A stretch of DNA of 64,000 bases, taken from assembly GCF_003244315.1 (NCBI RefSeq), contig NZ_QKWH01000012.1:1-64000 (forward strand), read 5' to 3'. This document shows positions 1 to 8,598 of the stretch, one piece after another (position 1 is the first letter of the stretch; the number at the start of each line of letters is the position of its first letter). The position numbers and the translations under genes are program-made. The notes beneath the pieces are model-generated. The model saw nothing but the letters and a program-made list of their open reading frames with translations, was not told where the DNA came from and did not search any database. Origin of the DNA: Xylanimonas oleitrophica. GTDB taxonomy: Bacteria; Actinomycetota; Actinomycetes; Actinomycetales; Cellulomonadaceae.

Positions 1-22
1 CCCCCCCCCCCGACCGCCCCTG

Positions 23-628
23 TCAGAGCCAGCCGTGCCGGCGTGCCACCCGGGCGGCCTCGTGCCGGTTGGCGGCGCCCAGCTTGGCGACGGCCGAGGA
101 CAGGTAGTTGCGCACCGTGCCGGGCGCGAGGGCGGCCCGCTGAGCGATCTCGTCCACCGGGGCGCCGTCCGCCGCGAGCTCCAGCACGTCCGTCTCGCGC
201 GCCGTGAGCGGCGAGTCGCCCGCCGAGATGGCGTCGGCGGCCAGCTCGGGGTCCACGTACCGCCCGCCGGCAGCGACCTGCCGCACCGCCCCCGCGAGCG
301 TCGACGCCGAGGCCGCCTTGGGCAGGAACGCCCGCACCCCCACCGCGAGCGCCCGCTTGAGGTAGCCGGGCCGCCCGTGGCTGGTGACCATGACGACGGC
401 GGTGCCGGGGGCGCTGCGCGCGAGCTCCTCGGCCACCTCGATGCCGTCGAGACCGGGCATCTGCAGGTCGAGCACGGCGACGTCGGGCGTCACCTTGTGC
501 ACCAGCGCCACGGCCTCGGTGCCGCTGGCCGCCACACCGACCACCTCGATGTCGGCCTCGAGGCCCAGCAGGGCCGCGACGGCGTCGCGGATCAGCGCCT
601 CGTCGTCGGCCAGGACCACCCGGATCAC
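23..628 (-). CDS. NarL/LuxR-family response regulator
   Basis: 201-residue two-component response regulator. The N-terminal receiver domain (about 1-118) has the acidic pair DD at 8-9, the phospho-acceptor Asp54 in VLDLQMPG and the conserved Lys in FLPKAAS. The C-terminal LuxR-type helix-turn-helix (about 138-200) begins at SPLTARETDVLEL. The GTG start overlaps the stop of the upstream histidine kinase by 4 nt, so the two are translationally coupled. The same-strand ABC exporter genes upstream suggest that the pair controls that exporter, as is common for DesK/LiaS-type systems; the actual stimulus cannot be read from the sequence. Confidence 0.93.
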   Translation of the reverse strand: MIRVVLADDEALIRDAVAALLGLEADIEVVGVAASGTEAVALVHKVTPDVAVLDLQMPGLDGIEVAEELARSAPGTAVVMVTSHGRPGYLKRALAVGVRAFLPKAASASTLAGAVRQVAAGGRYVDPELAADAISAGDSPLTARETDVLELAADGAPVDEIAQRAALAPGTVRNYLSSAVAKLGAANRHEAARVARRHGWL

Positions 629-1899
629 GGGGCCACCTCCGTCGTCTCGTCCACCTGTACGGGCACGCGTGCCTCGAGCACGAACCGGGGTCCGTCACGC
701 CGGGTGCTCAGGGTGCCGTGCACGCCGGCGAGCCGTTCGCGCAGCCCGGCCAGCCCGGAGCCGTGCACGGTGCGCTCCGCGTCGTCCTCCCCGGGCGGGT
801 CGGGGCGCACGCCGTCGTTGACCACCCGCAGCAGCACGCCGTCGCCGTCGTCGGCGATCTCGAGCAGGCACGTGGACGCCTCGGTGTGCCGCACCACGTT
901 GGTGACCGCCTCGCGCACGGCCCAGGCGAGGGTGTCCTGGACGTGCGGCGGGAGCACGGCGGCGTCGCCGACCACGCGGGTGGCGATGCCGGCCGAGGTC
1001 AGCAGGGAGCGGGCGCCCACGAGCTCGGTGGCGAGGTCCGGGGCGCGGTAGCGGGCGACGAGCTCGCGGGTCTCGCTGAGGGAGTCCTGGGCGAGCACCC
1101 GCACGGCCAGCATCTCGGTCACGGCCCGCTCGTCGCCGCGGCGGGCGAGCTCGGCGGCCAGCTCGCTCTTGACCGCCACGGCGGACAGCGCCCGCCCGAC
1201 GACGTCGTGCATGTCGCGGGAGATGCGCAGACGCTCCTCGGCGACGGCGAGGCGTGCCTCGGCGTCCCGAGCGGCGTCCAGAGCGCGGACGACGTCGAGG
1301 ATCCAGACGGACAGGCGCACGGTGCCGGCGAGGGCGAAGGCGAAGAACAGCGCGCCGAGCACGATGCCGAGGGCGTCCTGCGCCGCGCCCGCCGCGACCT
1401 TGCCCGCGCCCGCCAGCAGCCCCGCCGCCAGCACGCACCACAGCAGGCGGCGGAAGGGCACGACGACGGCGAGGGTGCCCACCGTGAAGGTCCCCACCGT
1501 GATGAGCACCGCGCTGCGCGCGTCCTCCTGGAAGAACGGTTGCCCGCCCGAGGGCAGGGCGGCGAGCGCGAGCACCACCAGGGCCAGCGTCGTGCCGCCG
1601 AGCGCGACCAGGGCGGCCTGCCGGAAGCGATCGGTCAGCGGCCGGCGGTCCAGGTCGACGCGCAGCGTAGCCAGGCAGGCGAGGGTGTGCGCCACACCCA
1701 GCACCAGCACGGTGCGGGCCAGCCCCTGCTGAGAGCCGCCCGCGGTCTCCGGGTGGAGCAGCACGGACACCGCCGTCAGCACCAGCGGGAGCTCCACCAG
1801 CGCGACGCCGTAGAGCGACACGCGGGTGTAGGTCTCCACGCCGCGCACACCGCCCGGCAGGGACGGGGCCGCGGGCAGCAGGGATCGCACGCGGTTCAT
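625..1899 (-). CDS. Sensor histidine kinase, DesK/LiaS (HisKA_3) type
   Basis: About 424 residues starting at MNRVRSLL. Roughly six hydrophobic membrane segments occupy the first 200 residues. A HisKA_3 dimerisation domain follows with the phospho-acceptor His in SRDMHDVVGRALS, then a HATPase_c domain containing the DGDGVLLRVVNDG and GSGLAGLRERL boxes. The start at 1899 was preferred over an in-frame codon at 1938 because the extra 13 residues are polar and Pro-rich and unlike a membrane-protein N-terminus. It overlaps the response regulator by 4 nt. The compact, all-membrane sensor with no extracellular domain fits kinases that sense membrane stress or the adjacent transporter, which is inference. 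Confidence 0.92.
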   Translation of the reverse strand: MNRVRSLLPAAPSLPGGVRGVETYTRVSLYGVALVELPLVLTAVSVLLHPETAGGSQQGLARTVLVLGVAHTLACLATLRVDLDRRPLTDRFRQAALVALGGTTLALVVLALAALPSGGQPFFQEDARSAVLITVGTFTVGTLAVVVPFRRLLWCVLAAGLLAGAGKVAAGAAQDALGIVLGALFFAFALAGTVRLSVWILDVVRALDAARDAEARLAVAEERLRISRDMHDVVGRALSAVAVKSELAAELARRGDERAVTEMLAVRVLAQDSLSETRELVARYRAPDLATELVGARSLLTSAGIATRVVGDAAVLPPHVQDTLAWAVREAVTNVVRHTEASTCLLEIADDGDGVLLRVVNDGVRPDPPGEDDAERTVHGSGLAGLRERLAGVHGTLSTRRDGPRFVLEARVPVQVDETTEVAP

Positions 1900-1928
1900 G
1901 GCGTCAGCCTCCCACGGGGTCGGGCGCG

Positions 1929-1963
1929 GGCCCGGCACCCGCGGGGACGCGGGGTGCCGGGCC
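1929..1963 (-). terminator. Hairpin between ABC permease and histidine kinase genes
   Basis: A 15-bp GC-rich stem with one bulged base (arm GGCCCGGCACCCGCG and its complement) and a short loop lies in the 109-nt gap between the permease stop and the kinase start. There is no T tract. It may attenuate read-through from the exporter genes into the two-component genes or stabilise the upstream mRNA. Confidence 0.5.
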
Positions 1964-2008
1964 GGCGAGGGGCGACGGGTGGTCGGGTGGGCGGGCGTAG
2001 GGCGGCGC

Positions 2009-2869
2009 TCAGCGGCGCGGCTGCCAGCGCATCCACCGGCGCATGGCCAGCACCCCGACCAGCACCCAGGCCACCAGCACCGCGAGCGGGCCGACGGCGG
2101 CGGCGAACGTCTCCGCGAAGGTCAGCACCGCGCCGTCGGCGTCCGTGCCGGAGAGACCGAGCCGCATCAGAGCCACCACCGGGTGCAGCGGGGTCAGCGC
2201 CGCCAGGCGCTGCACCAGGTCCGGCAGCATGCTCAGCGGCAGCGAGAGGCCCGAGAAGAGCAGGGTCACCAGCAGCACCGGCAACGTGGTGAGCTGCGCC
2301 GACTCCACCGTGCGGGTGAACCCCGTGCTGGCGGCAGCCAGCAGCACGAACACGACCGTGCCGCCCAGCAGCGCCACGAGCAGCAGCACCGGGTTGGTGA
2401 ACGCGGGCGGCTCCATCAGGGCCACCACCGCGACGGTGCCGAGCACGGCCTGCCCCAGCATCACCGCGAGGGCCGGGGCCGCCGTGGCGGTGAGGATCTC
2501 GGCCGCGTTGCTCTCCCCCGTCAGCAGGCGCTTGAGCACCACCTCCTCACGGCGGGCCACGAGCGCCGTCGTGAGGTTGTAGTAGACGACGAACAGGAGC
2601 GAGAACGCCACGAGCATCGTCATGAGGCTCGCCCCGAACAGCGCCTGCGCGCCCGCGTCGTCGTCGGGCAGCCCGGTGACGGCCGCGAGGAACACCACCG
2701 TCAGCGGGGACAGCAGCAGCGCGTTGAACAGGGCGGTGCGGTTGCGCACCAGCAGGAGCAGCTCGGCGCGGGCGAGCGAGCCCACGCGGCGCGCGGACGC
2801 CGCGAGCGGGGAGCGCTGCGGGGCGGGCCGCTCGTCGCGGGCGGTGGTGGGCGTGGTCGCGGCGCTCAT
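2009..2869 (-). CDS. ABC-2 type transporter permease
   Basis: 286-residue integral membrane protein with about six hydrophobic spans, for example those around LLSPLTVVFLAAVTGL, LLVALLGGTVVFVLLAAA and VGPLAVLVAWVLVGVLAM. This is the ABC-2 permease layout of drug, lipid or bacteriocin exporters. Its start overlaps the stop of the ATPase gene by 4 nt, so the two form the exporter. The linked two-component genes on the same strand make a detoxification or cell-envelope stress role plausible. The substrate is unknown. Confidence 0.9.
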   Translation of the reverse strand: MSAATTPTTARDERPAPQRSPLAASARRVGSLARAELLLLVRNRTALFNALLLSPLTVVFLAAVTGLPDDDAGAQALFGASLMTMLVAFSLLFVVYYNLTTALVARREEVVLKRLLTGESNAAEILTATAAPALAVMLGQAVLGTVAVVALMEPPAFTNPVLLLVALLGGTVVFVLLAAASTGFTRTVESAQLTTLPVLLVTLLFSGLSLPLSMLPDLVQRLAALTPLHPVVALMRLGLSGTDADGAVLTFAETFAAAVGPLAVLVAWVLVGVLAMRRWMRWQPRR

Positions 2870-3852
2870 GCCGCCACCTCCTCGGAAGCGTCGGGGCTGG
2901 GGGTGTCGGGGCCGGCCGTGCCGGCGGTGGTGCCGGCCACGGAGAGGAACGCCTGCTCGAGCGAGGCGGACCGGGCGTCGAGGTCGGCCAGGCGCAGACC
3001 GCGGGCACGAGCCCAGGCGAGCACGGCCTCCAGGTCGTCCTGGAGGCGGTCGGTGCGCAGGCGCACCCGGGAGCGCTCAACCTCGGGCGCCCCGACGGCT
3101 CCTGAGAGCGCGGGCAGGTCGGCGGGCGCGACCTCGACGAGGCGACCCTCGGCGTCCTGCGGCACGAACTCGATGCGGGCGGGTTCTGCCGCGACGATCT
3201 CGGCGACAGTGCCCTCGGTGACGATGCGGCCTGCGTGCATGATCGCGATGCGGTCCGCCAGCTCCTCCGCCTCCTCGAGGTAGTGGGTGGTGAGCAGCAC
3301 GGTGGTGCCCTCGGCCAGCAGGCCGCGCACCAGGTCCCAGGTGGCGCGGCGGCTCTCGGGGTCCAGACCCGTGGTGGGCTCGTCGAGGAACAGCACCTGC
3401 GGGCGCCCCATGACGGCGAGCGCCAGGTCGAGGCGGCGGCGTTCCCCGCCGGAGAGGCTGGCGACGCGCACGTCGGCGCGGTGGGCCAGGTTGACGACGT
3501 CGAGCGCCTCGGCCACGGGCCGGGGGCTGGTGAGGGTGCCGGCCCACATGCGGGCGGTCTCGACGACGGTGAGGTCCGGGGAGAACCCGGCCTCCTGCAG
3601 CATGACGCCGAGCTGCCCCACGATCTCGCGGCGCTGCGCGTACGGGTCCTTGCCGAGCACGCGCACCTCGCCGCCGTCGGCCGGGGCGAGGCCCTCGATG
3701 AGCTCGACGAGGGACGTCTTGCCGGCACCGTTGGTGCCGAGCAGGGCGACGAGCTCGCCGCGCCGCACGACGAGGTCTGCGCCGCGGACCGCCTCGAAGC
3801 TGCCGTAGCGGCGCCGTGCACCGCTGACCGAGATGAGTGCCTGGGATGTCAT
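2866..3852 (-). CDS. ABC transporter ATP-binding protein (exporter)
   Basis: 328 residues. The nucleotide-binding domain shows the Walker A motif GTNGAGKTS, Q-loop MLQEAGF, signature LSGGERRRLDLA, Walker B VLFLDEPTTGLD and the H-loop TTHYLEE. About 100 residues after the core form the extra C-terminal domain typical of DrrA/CcmA-like drug exporters. It is the first gene of the minus-strand run ATPase, permease, histidine kinase, response regulator. Start chosen at MTSQALISVSGARRRYG, whose aromatic A-loop region precedes Walker A at the usual distance. Confidence 0.93.
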   Translation of the reverse strand: MTSQALISVSGARRRYGSFEAVRGADLVVRRGELVALLGTNGAGKTSLVELIEGLAPADGGEVRVLGKDPYAQRREIVGQLGVMLQEAGFSPDLTVVETARMWAGTLTSPRPVAEALDVVNLAHRADVRVASLSGGERRRLDLALAVMGRPQVLFLDEPTTGLDPESRRATWDLVRGLLAEGTTVLLTTHYLEEAEELADRIAIMHAGRIVTEGTVAEIVAAEPARIEFVPQDAEGRLVEVAPADLPALSGAVGAPEVERSRVRLRTDRLQDDLEAVLAWARARGLRLADLDARSASLEQAFLSVAGTTAGTAGPDTPSPDASEEVAA

Positions 3853-3980
3853 GCCTCCAGCCTCCCCGCGGTCCGGGGCCGGGGGCAGTGCGGGGGCTCA
3901 CCGGTTCGCGTGCACGGCTCACGCCCCCGCCATGACAGATGTCACCCCGCCCCGCCTCCGCCCACAACGAGAAGGGGAGG

Positions 3981-5138
3981 TCAGATCCAGCGCCGGAAGC
4001 GGAACACCCCGTAGAGGCCGGCGCTGACCAGCAGCATCGCGAGCAGCGCGAAGGGGTAGCCGTACGCCCAGTGCAGCTCCGGCATGACGTCGAAGTTCAT
4101 GCCGTACACCGTGCCCACCAGCGTGGGGGCGAACAGGATCGCCGCCCAGGCGGAGATCTTCTTGATCTCCTCGTTCTGGGCCTTGGCCTCCTCGTTCTGC
4201 CGCTGGGCCACGAGGGTGGCGTTCACGGTGAGGATGTCGCGCAGCGCGCCGCGGAAGGTCTCGATCCGCTCGGCCACCTCGGTCAGGTGGTCGACGACGT
4301 CGCGAAGCCACGCCTGCAGCTCGGCGTCGACGTCGTACTTGCCGAACCCCTGCGTGAGGGCGTGGCAGACCTGGCGCAGCGGCCGCACCGCCCGCTGGAA
4401 GTCGGCCACCTCGCGGGACAGGTCGTAGATGCGCCGCGACGCCTCGGCGTCGGCGTCGAACACCTGCGACTCGATCTCGTCGATGTCGTTCTCCAGGCCC
4501 GCCACCACCGGGGCGTAACCGTCCACGACGGCGTCGAGGATCGCGTACAGCACCGCCTCGGGTCCGCGGGCGAGCATCTGCGGGTCGGCCTCGAGGCGTC
4601 CGCGCACCGCCGGCAGGTCCGGGGAGACGCCGTGCCGCACCGTGACGACGAAGTCGGGACCCACGAACACGTGCAGCTCGCCGAACTCCACCTGCTCGGC
4701 CGCGTCGTCGTACCGGGCTGCGTGCAGCACCACGAACAGGGTGTCGCCGTACCGCTCCAGCTTGGGCCGCTGGTGCGCCTGGATGGCGTCCTCGACGGCC
4801 AGCGGGTGCAGGTCGAACTCGGCGGCGAGCGAGGCCAGCTCCTGGGCGTCGGGCCGATCGAGCCCGATCCACGCCATGCCGCCGGGCTGCGAGCGCAGCG
4901 CCCGGAACGTCTCGGCCAGCCGCGTGTGGCTCGAGGTCCGCACGCCGTCCACGTAGATCGCGGAGGCGACGACGGCGGAGCGGCGCGGACCGGGGGCGCG
5001 CGTCTCGGCCGGGAGGGTGTCGTCCTGCTTCTTGGGCGGGGCGGGGCGGCGCTGGCGCAGCACCCCGCTGAGCGGCCGCAGGGAGCGGGAGCCGGGACGG
5101 CGGGTGTCGCGGGCAGGGGTGGGCAGGGACGTGGGCAT
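3981..5138 (-). CDS. corA: CorA-family magnesium/cobalt transport protein
   Basis: 385-residue CorA-type divalent-cation channel of the cytoplasmic membrane. The long soluble N-terminal part is followed by two transmembrane helices at the very C-terminus. The diagnostic YGMNF selectivity motif (VYGMNFDVMPELHWAYGYP) sits between them. The protein ends with a basic tail, RFRRWI. The ATG at 5138 is chosen because GGAGG lies 5 nt upstream; the in-frame GTG at 5162 lacks this. About 40 Pro/Arg-rich residues precede the conserved domain. A short leader ORF lies 108 nt upstream (see 5247-5288), suggesting attenuation-type control. Confidence 0.93.
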   Translation of the reverse strand: MPTSLPTPARDTRRPGSRSLRPLSGVLRQRRPAPPKKQDDTLPAETRAPGPRRSAVVASAIYVDGVRTSSHTRLAETFRALRSQPGGMAWIGLDRPDAQELASLAAEFDLHPLAVEDAIQAHQRPKLERYGDTLFVVLHAARYDDAAEQVEFGELHVFVGPDFVVTVRHGVSPDLPAVRGRLEADPQMLARGPEAVLYAILDAVVDGYAPVVAGLENDIDEIESQVFDADAEASRRIYDLSREVADFQRAVRPLRQVCHALTQGFGKYDVDAELQAWLRDVVDHLTEVAERIETFRGALRDILTVNATLVAQRQNEEAKAQNEEIKKISAWAAILFAPTLVGTVYGMNFDVMPELHWAYGYPFALLAMLLVSAGLYGVFRFRRWI

Positions 5139-5246
5139 GAGAACCTCCGCGAGGGCGCGCACGGGCAGGGCAGGACGCTGCCGTCGTGCGAGGGAAGGGG
5201 GGCGCGGAAGGCCGCGGCGCGCCGTGCGGTGAGTGACCGCTGGGCG

Positions 5247-5288
5247 TCAGCCGCGGCGGGGACTACTGGGGGGCTCGCTGCGCTGCAT
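5247..5288 (-). CDS. Putative 13-residue leader peptide upstream of corA
   Basis: ATG-started ORF encoding MQRSEPPSSPRRG, ending 108 nt before the corA start. It has one of the best ribosome-binding sites in the window (GGGAGGT with GGAGG 8 nt before the ATG). A TAGGAT -10 hexamer lies about 75 nt upstream. Three of 13 residues are proline, and two arginine codons precede the stop. Between its stop and corA a small GGCGCG/CGCGCC hairpin is followed by a C/T-rich run. In Salmonella, corA and mgtA are controlled by short proline-containing leader peptides (CorL, MgtL). Equivalence here is inference from position and composition, not homology. Confidence 0.55.
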   Translation of the reverse strand: MQRSEPPSSPRRG

Positions 5289-5361
5289 GCGTGCCACCTC
5301 CCTTCGTCCCGGTCGCCGGCGGTGCCGGCTCAGTGCGAAGACCCACGTCGGGCCGTCGAGG

Positions 5362-5367
5362 ATCCTA
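5362..5367 (-). promoter_or_regulatory. Candidate -10 box for the corA leader transcript
   Basis: TAGGAT on the minus strand matches the actinobacterial TANNNT -10 consensus and would start a transcript near 5355, giving a leader of about 215 nt before corA. No convincing -35 is visible. The remaining sequence between this site and the NUDIX gene at 5595 shows no gene. Confidence 0.4.
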
Positions 5368-5594
5368 CGCCCGCGGGACGCCACACGCCCATGTCTGCCG
5401 CGTCACTTCGCGGGGATGGCCGCCCGCAGTTCGCTGACGGCCGCGCAGCACGGTCGTCCGCGACGGCGCGGTGTCACCGGACGGCTGAGCGGCAGGCCCC
5501 GGAGGGCGACCCCCACGAGACGGGCCACGCCGTCTCCCGCGGTACCGCCCCGCCTCACCACCTGGCGAGATCCCCCGCCTGGCAGGATCGGCTC

Positions 5595-6107
5595 ATGGGC
5601 GAGCTGGTGGCGCTGTACGACGACACGGGCAGGCCGAGCGGGCAGGTGGCGGACCGCGCCGAGGTCCGGGCACGCAACCTGCGGCACGCGGCCACCGCCG
5701 TCGTCGTGCGCAACGGGGCCGGGGAGATCTACGTGCACCGTCGCACGGCCTCCAAGGACGTGTACCCCGGGCTGCACGACTTCTGCGCCGGCGGCGTGCT
5801 GCAGGCCGGCGAGGACCCGCACGCGGCAGCGCTGCGGGAGGTGGCCGAGGAGCTGGGCGTGACAGGAGTGCCGCTGGAGCCGCTCGGGGAGGCCGACTAC
5901 GCCGACGCCCGCACGCGGTACCGGGCCTTCTGCTTCACCTGCGCCTACGACGGCCCGGTCACCTGGCAGCCCGAGGAGGTGGCCTGGGGCGCGTGGGTGA
6001 CCCCGCAGCGCCTGCTGGGGATGCTCGGCGAGGTGCCGTTCGTACCCGACTCGCCCGCCCTGCTCGGCGGCTGGCTGCGCACCCTGGCGGGCCCTGCGCC
6101 GTCCTGA
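5595..6107 (+). CDS. NUDIX hydrolase (IDI/YfcD-like)
   Basis: 170-residue NUDIX hydrolase. The NUDIX box reads GGVLQAGEDPHAAAL followed by REVAEELG, matching GX5EX7REUXEEXGU, and binds the catalytic Mg2+. The N-terminal segment LYDDTGRPSGQVADRAEVR and the motif DVYPGLHDF resemble the isopentenyl-diphosphate-isomerase-like/YfcD branch, whose substrates are mostly undefined. The ATG is preceded by CAGGAT six bases upstream, consistent with a leaderless transcript. It is convergent with the sugar kinase gene that follows. Confidence 0.9.
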   Translation: MGELVALYDDTGRPSGQVADRAEVRARNLRHAATAVVVRNGAGEIYVHRRTASKDVYPGLHDFCAGGVLQAGEDPHAAALREVAEELGVTGVPLEPLGEADYADARTRYRAFCFTCAYDGPVTWQPEEVAWGAWVTPQRLLGMLGEVPFVPDSPALLGGWLRTLAGPAPS

Positions 6108-6117
6108 CCGCCCTGCC

Positions 6118-7053
6118 CTACCCGGTGATCTCCGCCCGCGTCGGAGGGTCGGCACCGGGCCGCGAGACCGTCACCGCCGCGGCCCGCGCGGCGAACGACG
6201 CCGCCTCCGCCAGCCGTTCCTCCTCCAGCCCGGTCAGCACCTCGCGCGCCCGCGGCCCGGCGGCGCCCTGACCCACGAGCGCGTCGAGCAGAGCGCCCAT
6301 GAAGGTGTCCCCCGCGCCGATCGTGTCCACCACCTGGGCCCGGGCGCCGGGCACGCGCACCACGTCGTCGCCGCGCACCAGCACCGCGCCGTCCGCCCCG
6401 AGGGTGACGACCACGAGCACCGGCCCTCCCCCGCTCCCCCGGCACCACGCCCGTGCCACGTCCACCGGGTCCGCACCCGGGTGGTACCAGCCCAGGTCCT
6501 CCTCGGACACCTTGACGAGGTCGCTCAGGCCCACGAGCCGTTCGACCCGGGACCGCACCGCCTCGACGTCGGGCGTGATCTGGGGGCGGGCGTTCGGGTC
6601 GAACGAGACGAGCGCCCGCCCGCGCGCGGCACGCAGCACGGCCTCCACGGTGGCAGCGCCGGGGTCGAGCACGGTGGAGATCGACCCGGCGTGCACCACG
6701 TCGGCCTGCTCGGCCGCCGCCAGCGCCCCGGGCGGCAGGTCCCACGTGAGGTCGAACTCGTAGGTGGCACCGCCGTGCGCGTCGAGCACCACCGTGGCGG
6801 TCGAGGTGCGGCCGCTGGCCGGCACCGTCGCCACCACCTCCACGTGCGAGGCCGCGAGCCACTCGCGCAGCGCGGCACCCCGCCCGTCGGGCGCGAGGGT
6901 GGTGACCAGGGTCGGCTCCTGGCCGAGCCGCCCGAGCGTCACGGCCACGTTCGCGGGGCTGCCGCCCGGCAGGTCGCGGGGCGCGCCGTCGTCACCCGGC
7001 ACGACGTCGACCAGCGCCTCGCCGACGACGACGACCCGCGGCGATGCGCTCAC
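6118..7053 (-). CDS. PfkB-family carbohydrate kinase (probable fructokinase)
   Basis: 311 residues. The N-terminal PfkB signature GGSPANVAVTLGRLG and the C-terminal signature DTIGAGDTFMGALL, with the catalytic Asp, are both intact. The ATP site is typical of ribokinase/fructokinase enzymes. Its GTG start overlaps the stop of the upstream AGE-family epimerase gene by 4 nt. AGE enzymes interconvert mannose and fructose or glucose, so a fructokinase acting on the isomerase product is the simplest reading of the pair. Substrate specificity is inferred from this context only. Confidence 0.88.
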   Translation of the reverse strand: MSASPRVVVVGEALVDVVPGDDGAPRDLPGGSPANVAVTLGRLGQEPTLVTTLAPDGRGAALREWLAASHVEVVATVPASGRTSTATVVLDAHGGATYEFDLTWDLPPGALAAAEQADVVHAGSISTVLDPGAATVEAVLRAARGRALVSFDPNARPQITPDVEAVRSRVERLVGLSDLVKVSEEDLGWYHPGADPVDVARAWCRGSGGGPVLVVVTLGADGAVLVRGDDVVRVPGARAQVVDTIGAGDTFMGALLDALVGQGAAGPRAREVLTGLEEERLAEAASFAARAAAVTVSRPGADPPTRAEITG

Positions 7054-8447
7054 GCCAGCGCCCCGGACGGCACGTCACCGGCTCGCAGCCGGCCCTGGCG
7101 CAGCGCGCCGGCCAGCATGGGCGCCAGCGGGAGGCGGGGCACGAGGGTGGCCTGCAGCGCGTGGTAGACGTCGGGCTTGCCCGGCCACACGGTGTCGGCG
7201 GGGCGGTTGGCGGGGTCGAGCTCGTGGTGCCACGAGCCGTTGTCGCGGTCGATCAGGTACCGCTCCGCGTAGTCCCACCAGGTGGCGTACCACCCGGCGT
7301 AGCGCTCGTCACCGGTGCGGGCGTGCAGCGCCGCGGCGGCGGCGATCCCCTCCGCCACCACCCAGTGCATGCGGGTGGCCACCACCGGATCACCCTGCCA
7401 GTCCGTCGTGTAGACGAACCCGTCCGCTCCGTCCGGGGCCCAGCCGTCGGTCACCGCCCGCTCGAACAGCAGCGCCGCGGTCTCCGCCAGCGGGGTCGTG
7501 GCCGCCGTGGCACCACCGCGCTCGGCCGTCCCCGGCGTGGGCTCCGCGGGCACCGCGGGCGACGCCGCGGGCAGCGTGGTGGCCGCCTCGAGGTGCAGCA
7601 GCAGCCGCGCCCACTCCAGCCCGTGCCCCGGCGTGGCGCCGAACGGCTTGAACTGGTCGCCCGGCCGGTCGCGGTTGAGCTCCAGGTCGGGCACCCAGTC
7701 GGGGCCGAAGTGCTCCGGCAGCCGGCCCTCGTGCTGCGCCGCCAGGCCGGTCACGAACCGGCCGATCTGCGCGGCACGGCCCCGCCACTCGCGTGCCTGG
7801 CCCTCCGAGCTCAGCCCCACGGCGTCGGCCACGGCGAGCAGGGCCTCGAGCGAGTGCATGGTCGCGTTGAGGCCGCGGTAGTCGTCGAGCTCGGTGAACG
7901 TCACGTCCCACGTGTCCACCGGGCGGCCGGCGCCGTCGTCCCAGAACCGCTCCAGGTAGACGGCGGTGGCCTCGGCCAGCAGCTCAGGCCCGCCGGGCAG
8001 CCCCGCCATGGTGGCGCTCGCCCCGGCGAGCATCACGAACGCGTGGTCGTAGCAGCTCTTCCCCGACTCGCGGTCCGGGGCACCGTCCGGCCCGACGGCG
8101 TGGAACCAGCCACCGTGCTCGGCGTCACGCAGCGGTGCTCCCTCGCCCAGCAGCCCGCCGAGGGCTGCGCCGGCCACGGCGGCACTGCCGGGGACGCCCA
8201 TGAGGTGCCCGAGGGCGTAGGAGTGCACGGTGCGGGCCGTGATCCACGCCTGGGTGCCGAACGCCGGGTCCGGGCGGCCCGCCGCGTCCAGGTAGGCGGC
8301 GCCACCCCCGCCGTGCGGGCCGGCCGGCAGCGCGGCGGCAGCGCCGAAGGCGAGCAGGCGCCGGGCCTCGGCGTCCAGCCACGCACGATGCGTGGGCAGG
8401 GAGGGCCACGGCACCGGGACGGTCAGGGGTGCGGAGATGGTGCTCAC
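7050..8447 (-). CDS. AGE-family epimerase/isomerase
   Basis: About 465 residues of the N-acylglucosamine 2-epimerase superfamily, an alpha6/alpha6 barrel. Visible family motifs include YDHAFVMLAGA, FKPFGATPGHGLEWARLLL and a late MHWVVAEGIAAAAAL. The conserved histidines of mannose isomerase and cellobiose epimerase fall in these positions. The GTG at 8447 is chosen because AAAGGA lies about 8 nt upstream and the protein then begins MSTISAPLTVP; 47 additional in-frame residues further upstream are Arg/Trp-rich and lie over a tandem repeat. It is the first gene of a two-gene operon with the PfkB kinase. Likely a cytoplasmic mannose/glucose-fructose isomerase. Confidence 0.88.
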   Translation of the reverse strand: MSTISAPLTVPVPWPSLPTHRAWLDAEARRLLAFGAAAALPAGPHGGGGAAYLDAAGRPDPAFGTQAWITARTVHSYALGHLMGVPGSAAVAGAALGGLLGEGAPLRDAEHGGWFHAVGPDGAPDRESGKSCYDHAFVMLAGASATMAGLPGGPELLAEATAVYLERFWDDGAGRPVDTWDVTFTELDDYRGLNATMHSLEALLAVADAVGLSSEGQAREWRGRAAQIGRFVTGLAAQHEGRLPEHFGPDWVPDLELNRDRPGDQFKPFGATPGHGLEWARLLLHLEAATTLPAASPAVPAEPTPGTAERGGATAATTPLAETAALLFERAVTDGWAPDGADGFVYTTDWQGDPVVATRMHWVVAEGIAAAAALHARTGDERYAGWYATWWDYAERYLIDRDNGSWHHELDPANRPADTVWPGKPDVYHALQATLVPRLPLAPMLAGALRQGRLRAGDVPSGALA

Positions 8448-8550
8448 TCGCCGGTCCTTTCGCAGGTCGTCGGCGCCCGCACGGTGACGGCGGCGCCGCG
8501 GTCGACGTGACCATCCCACCATCCACCACGCGGTCGCACCCACCCGGGCA

Positions 8551-8592
8551 GCACTGCCACGGACGCACAGCCACGGGTGCACCGCCACGGGT
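8551..8592. repeat. Three tandem 14-bp repeats
   Basis: Three consecutive copies of the 14-mer GCAC-N-GCCACGG(A/G)(C/T) lie in the 151-nt gap between the DUF3592 gene stop and the AGE epimerase start. They sit directly downstream of the dnaX-NUDIX-DUF3592 operon and upstream of the epimerase promoter region. Function unknown; they could be a regulator array or neutral slippage. Confidence 0.6.
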
Positions 8593-8598
8593 GCGTGG

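Noticed and set aside
3939-5594. Long N-terminal extension of the NUDIX gene across the corA region
   Set aside because: The frame is open but its first ~550 codons are antisense to corA; the NUDIX domain starts at the ATG at 5595 with its own -10 box.
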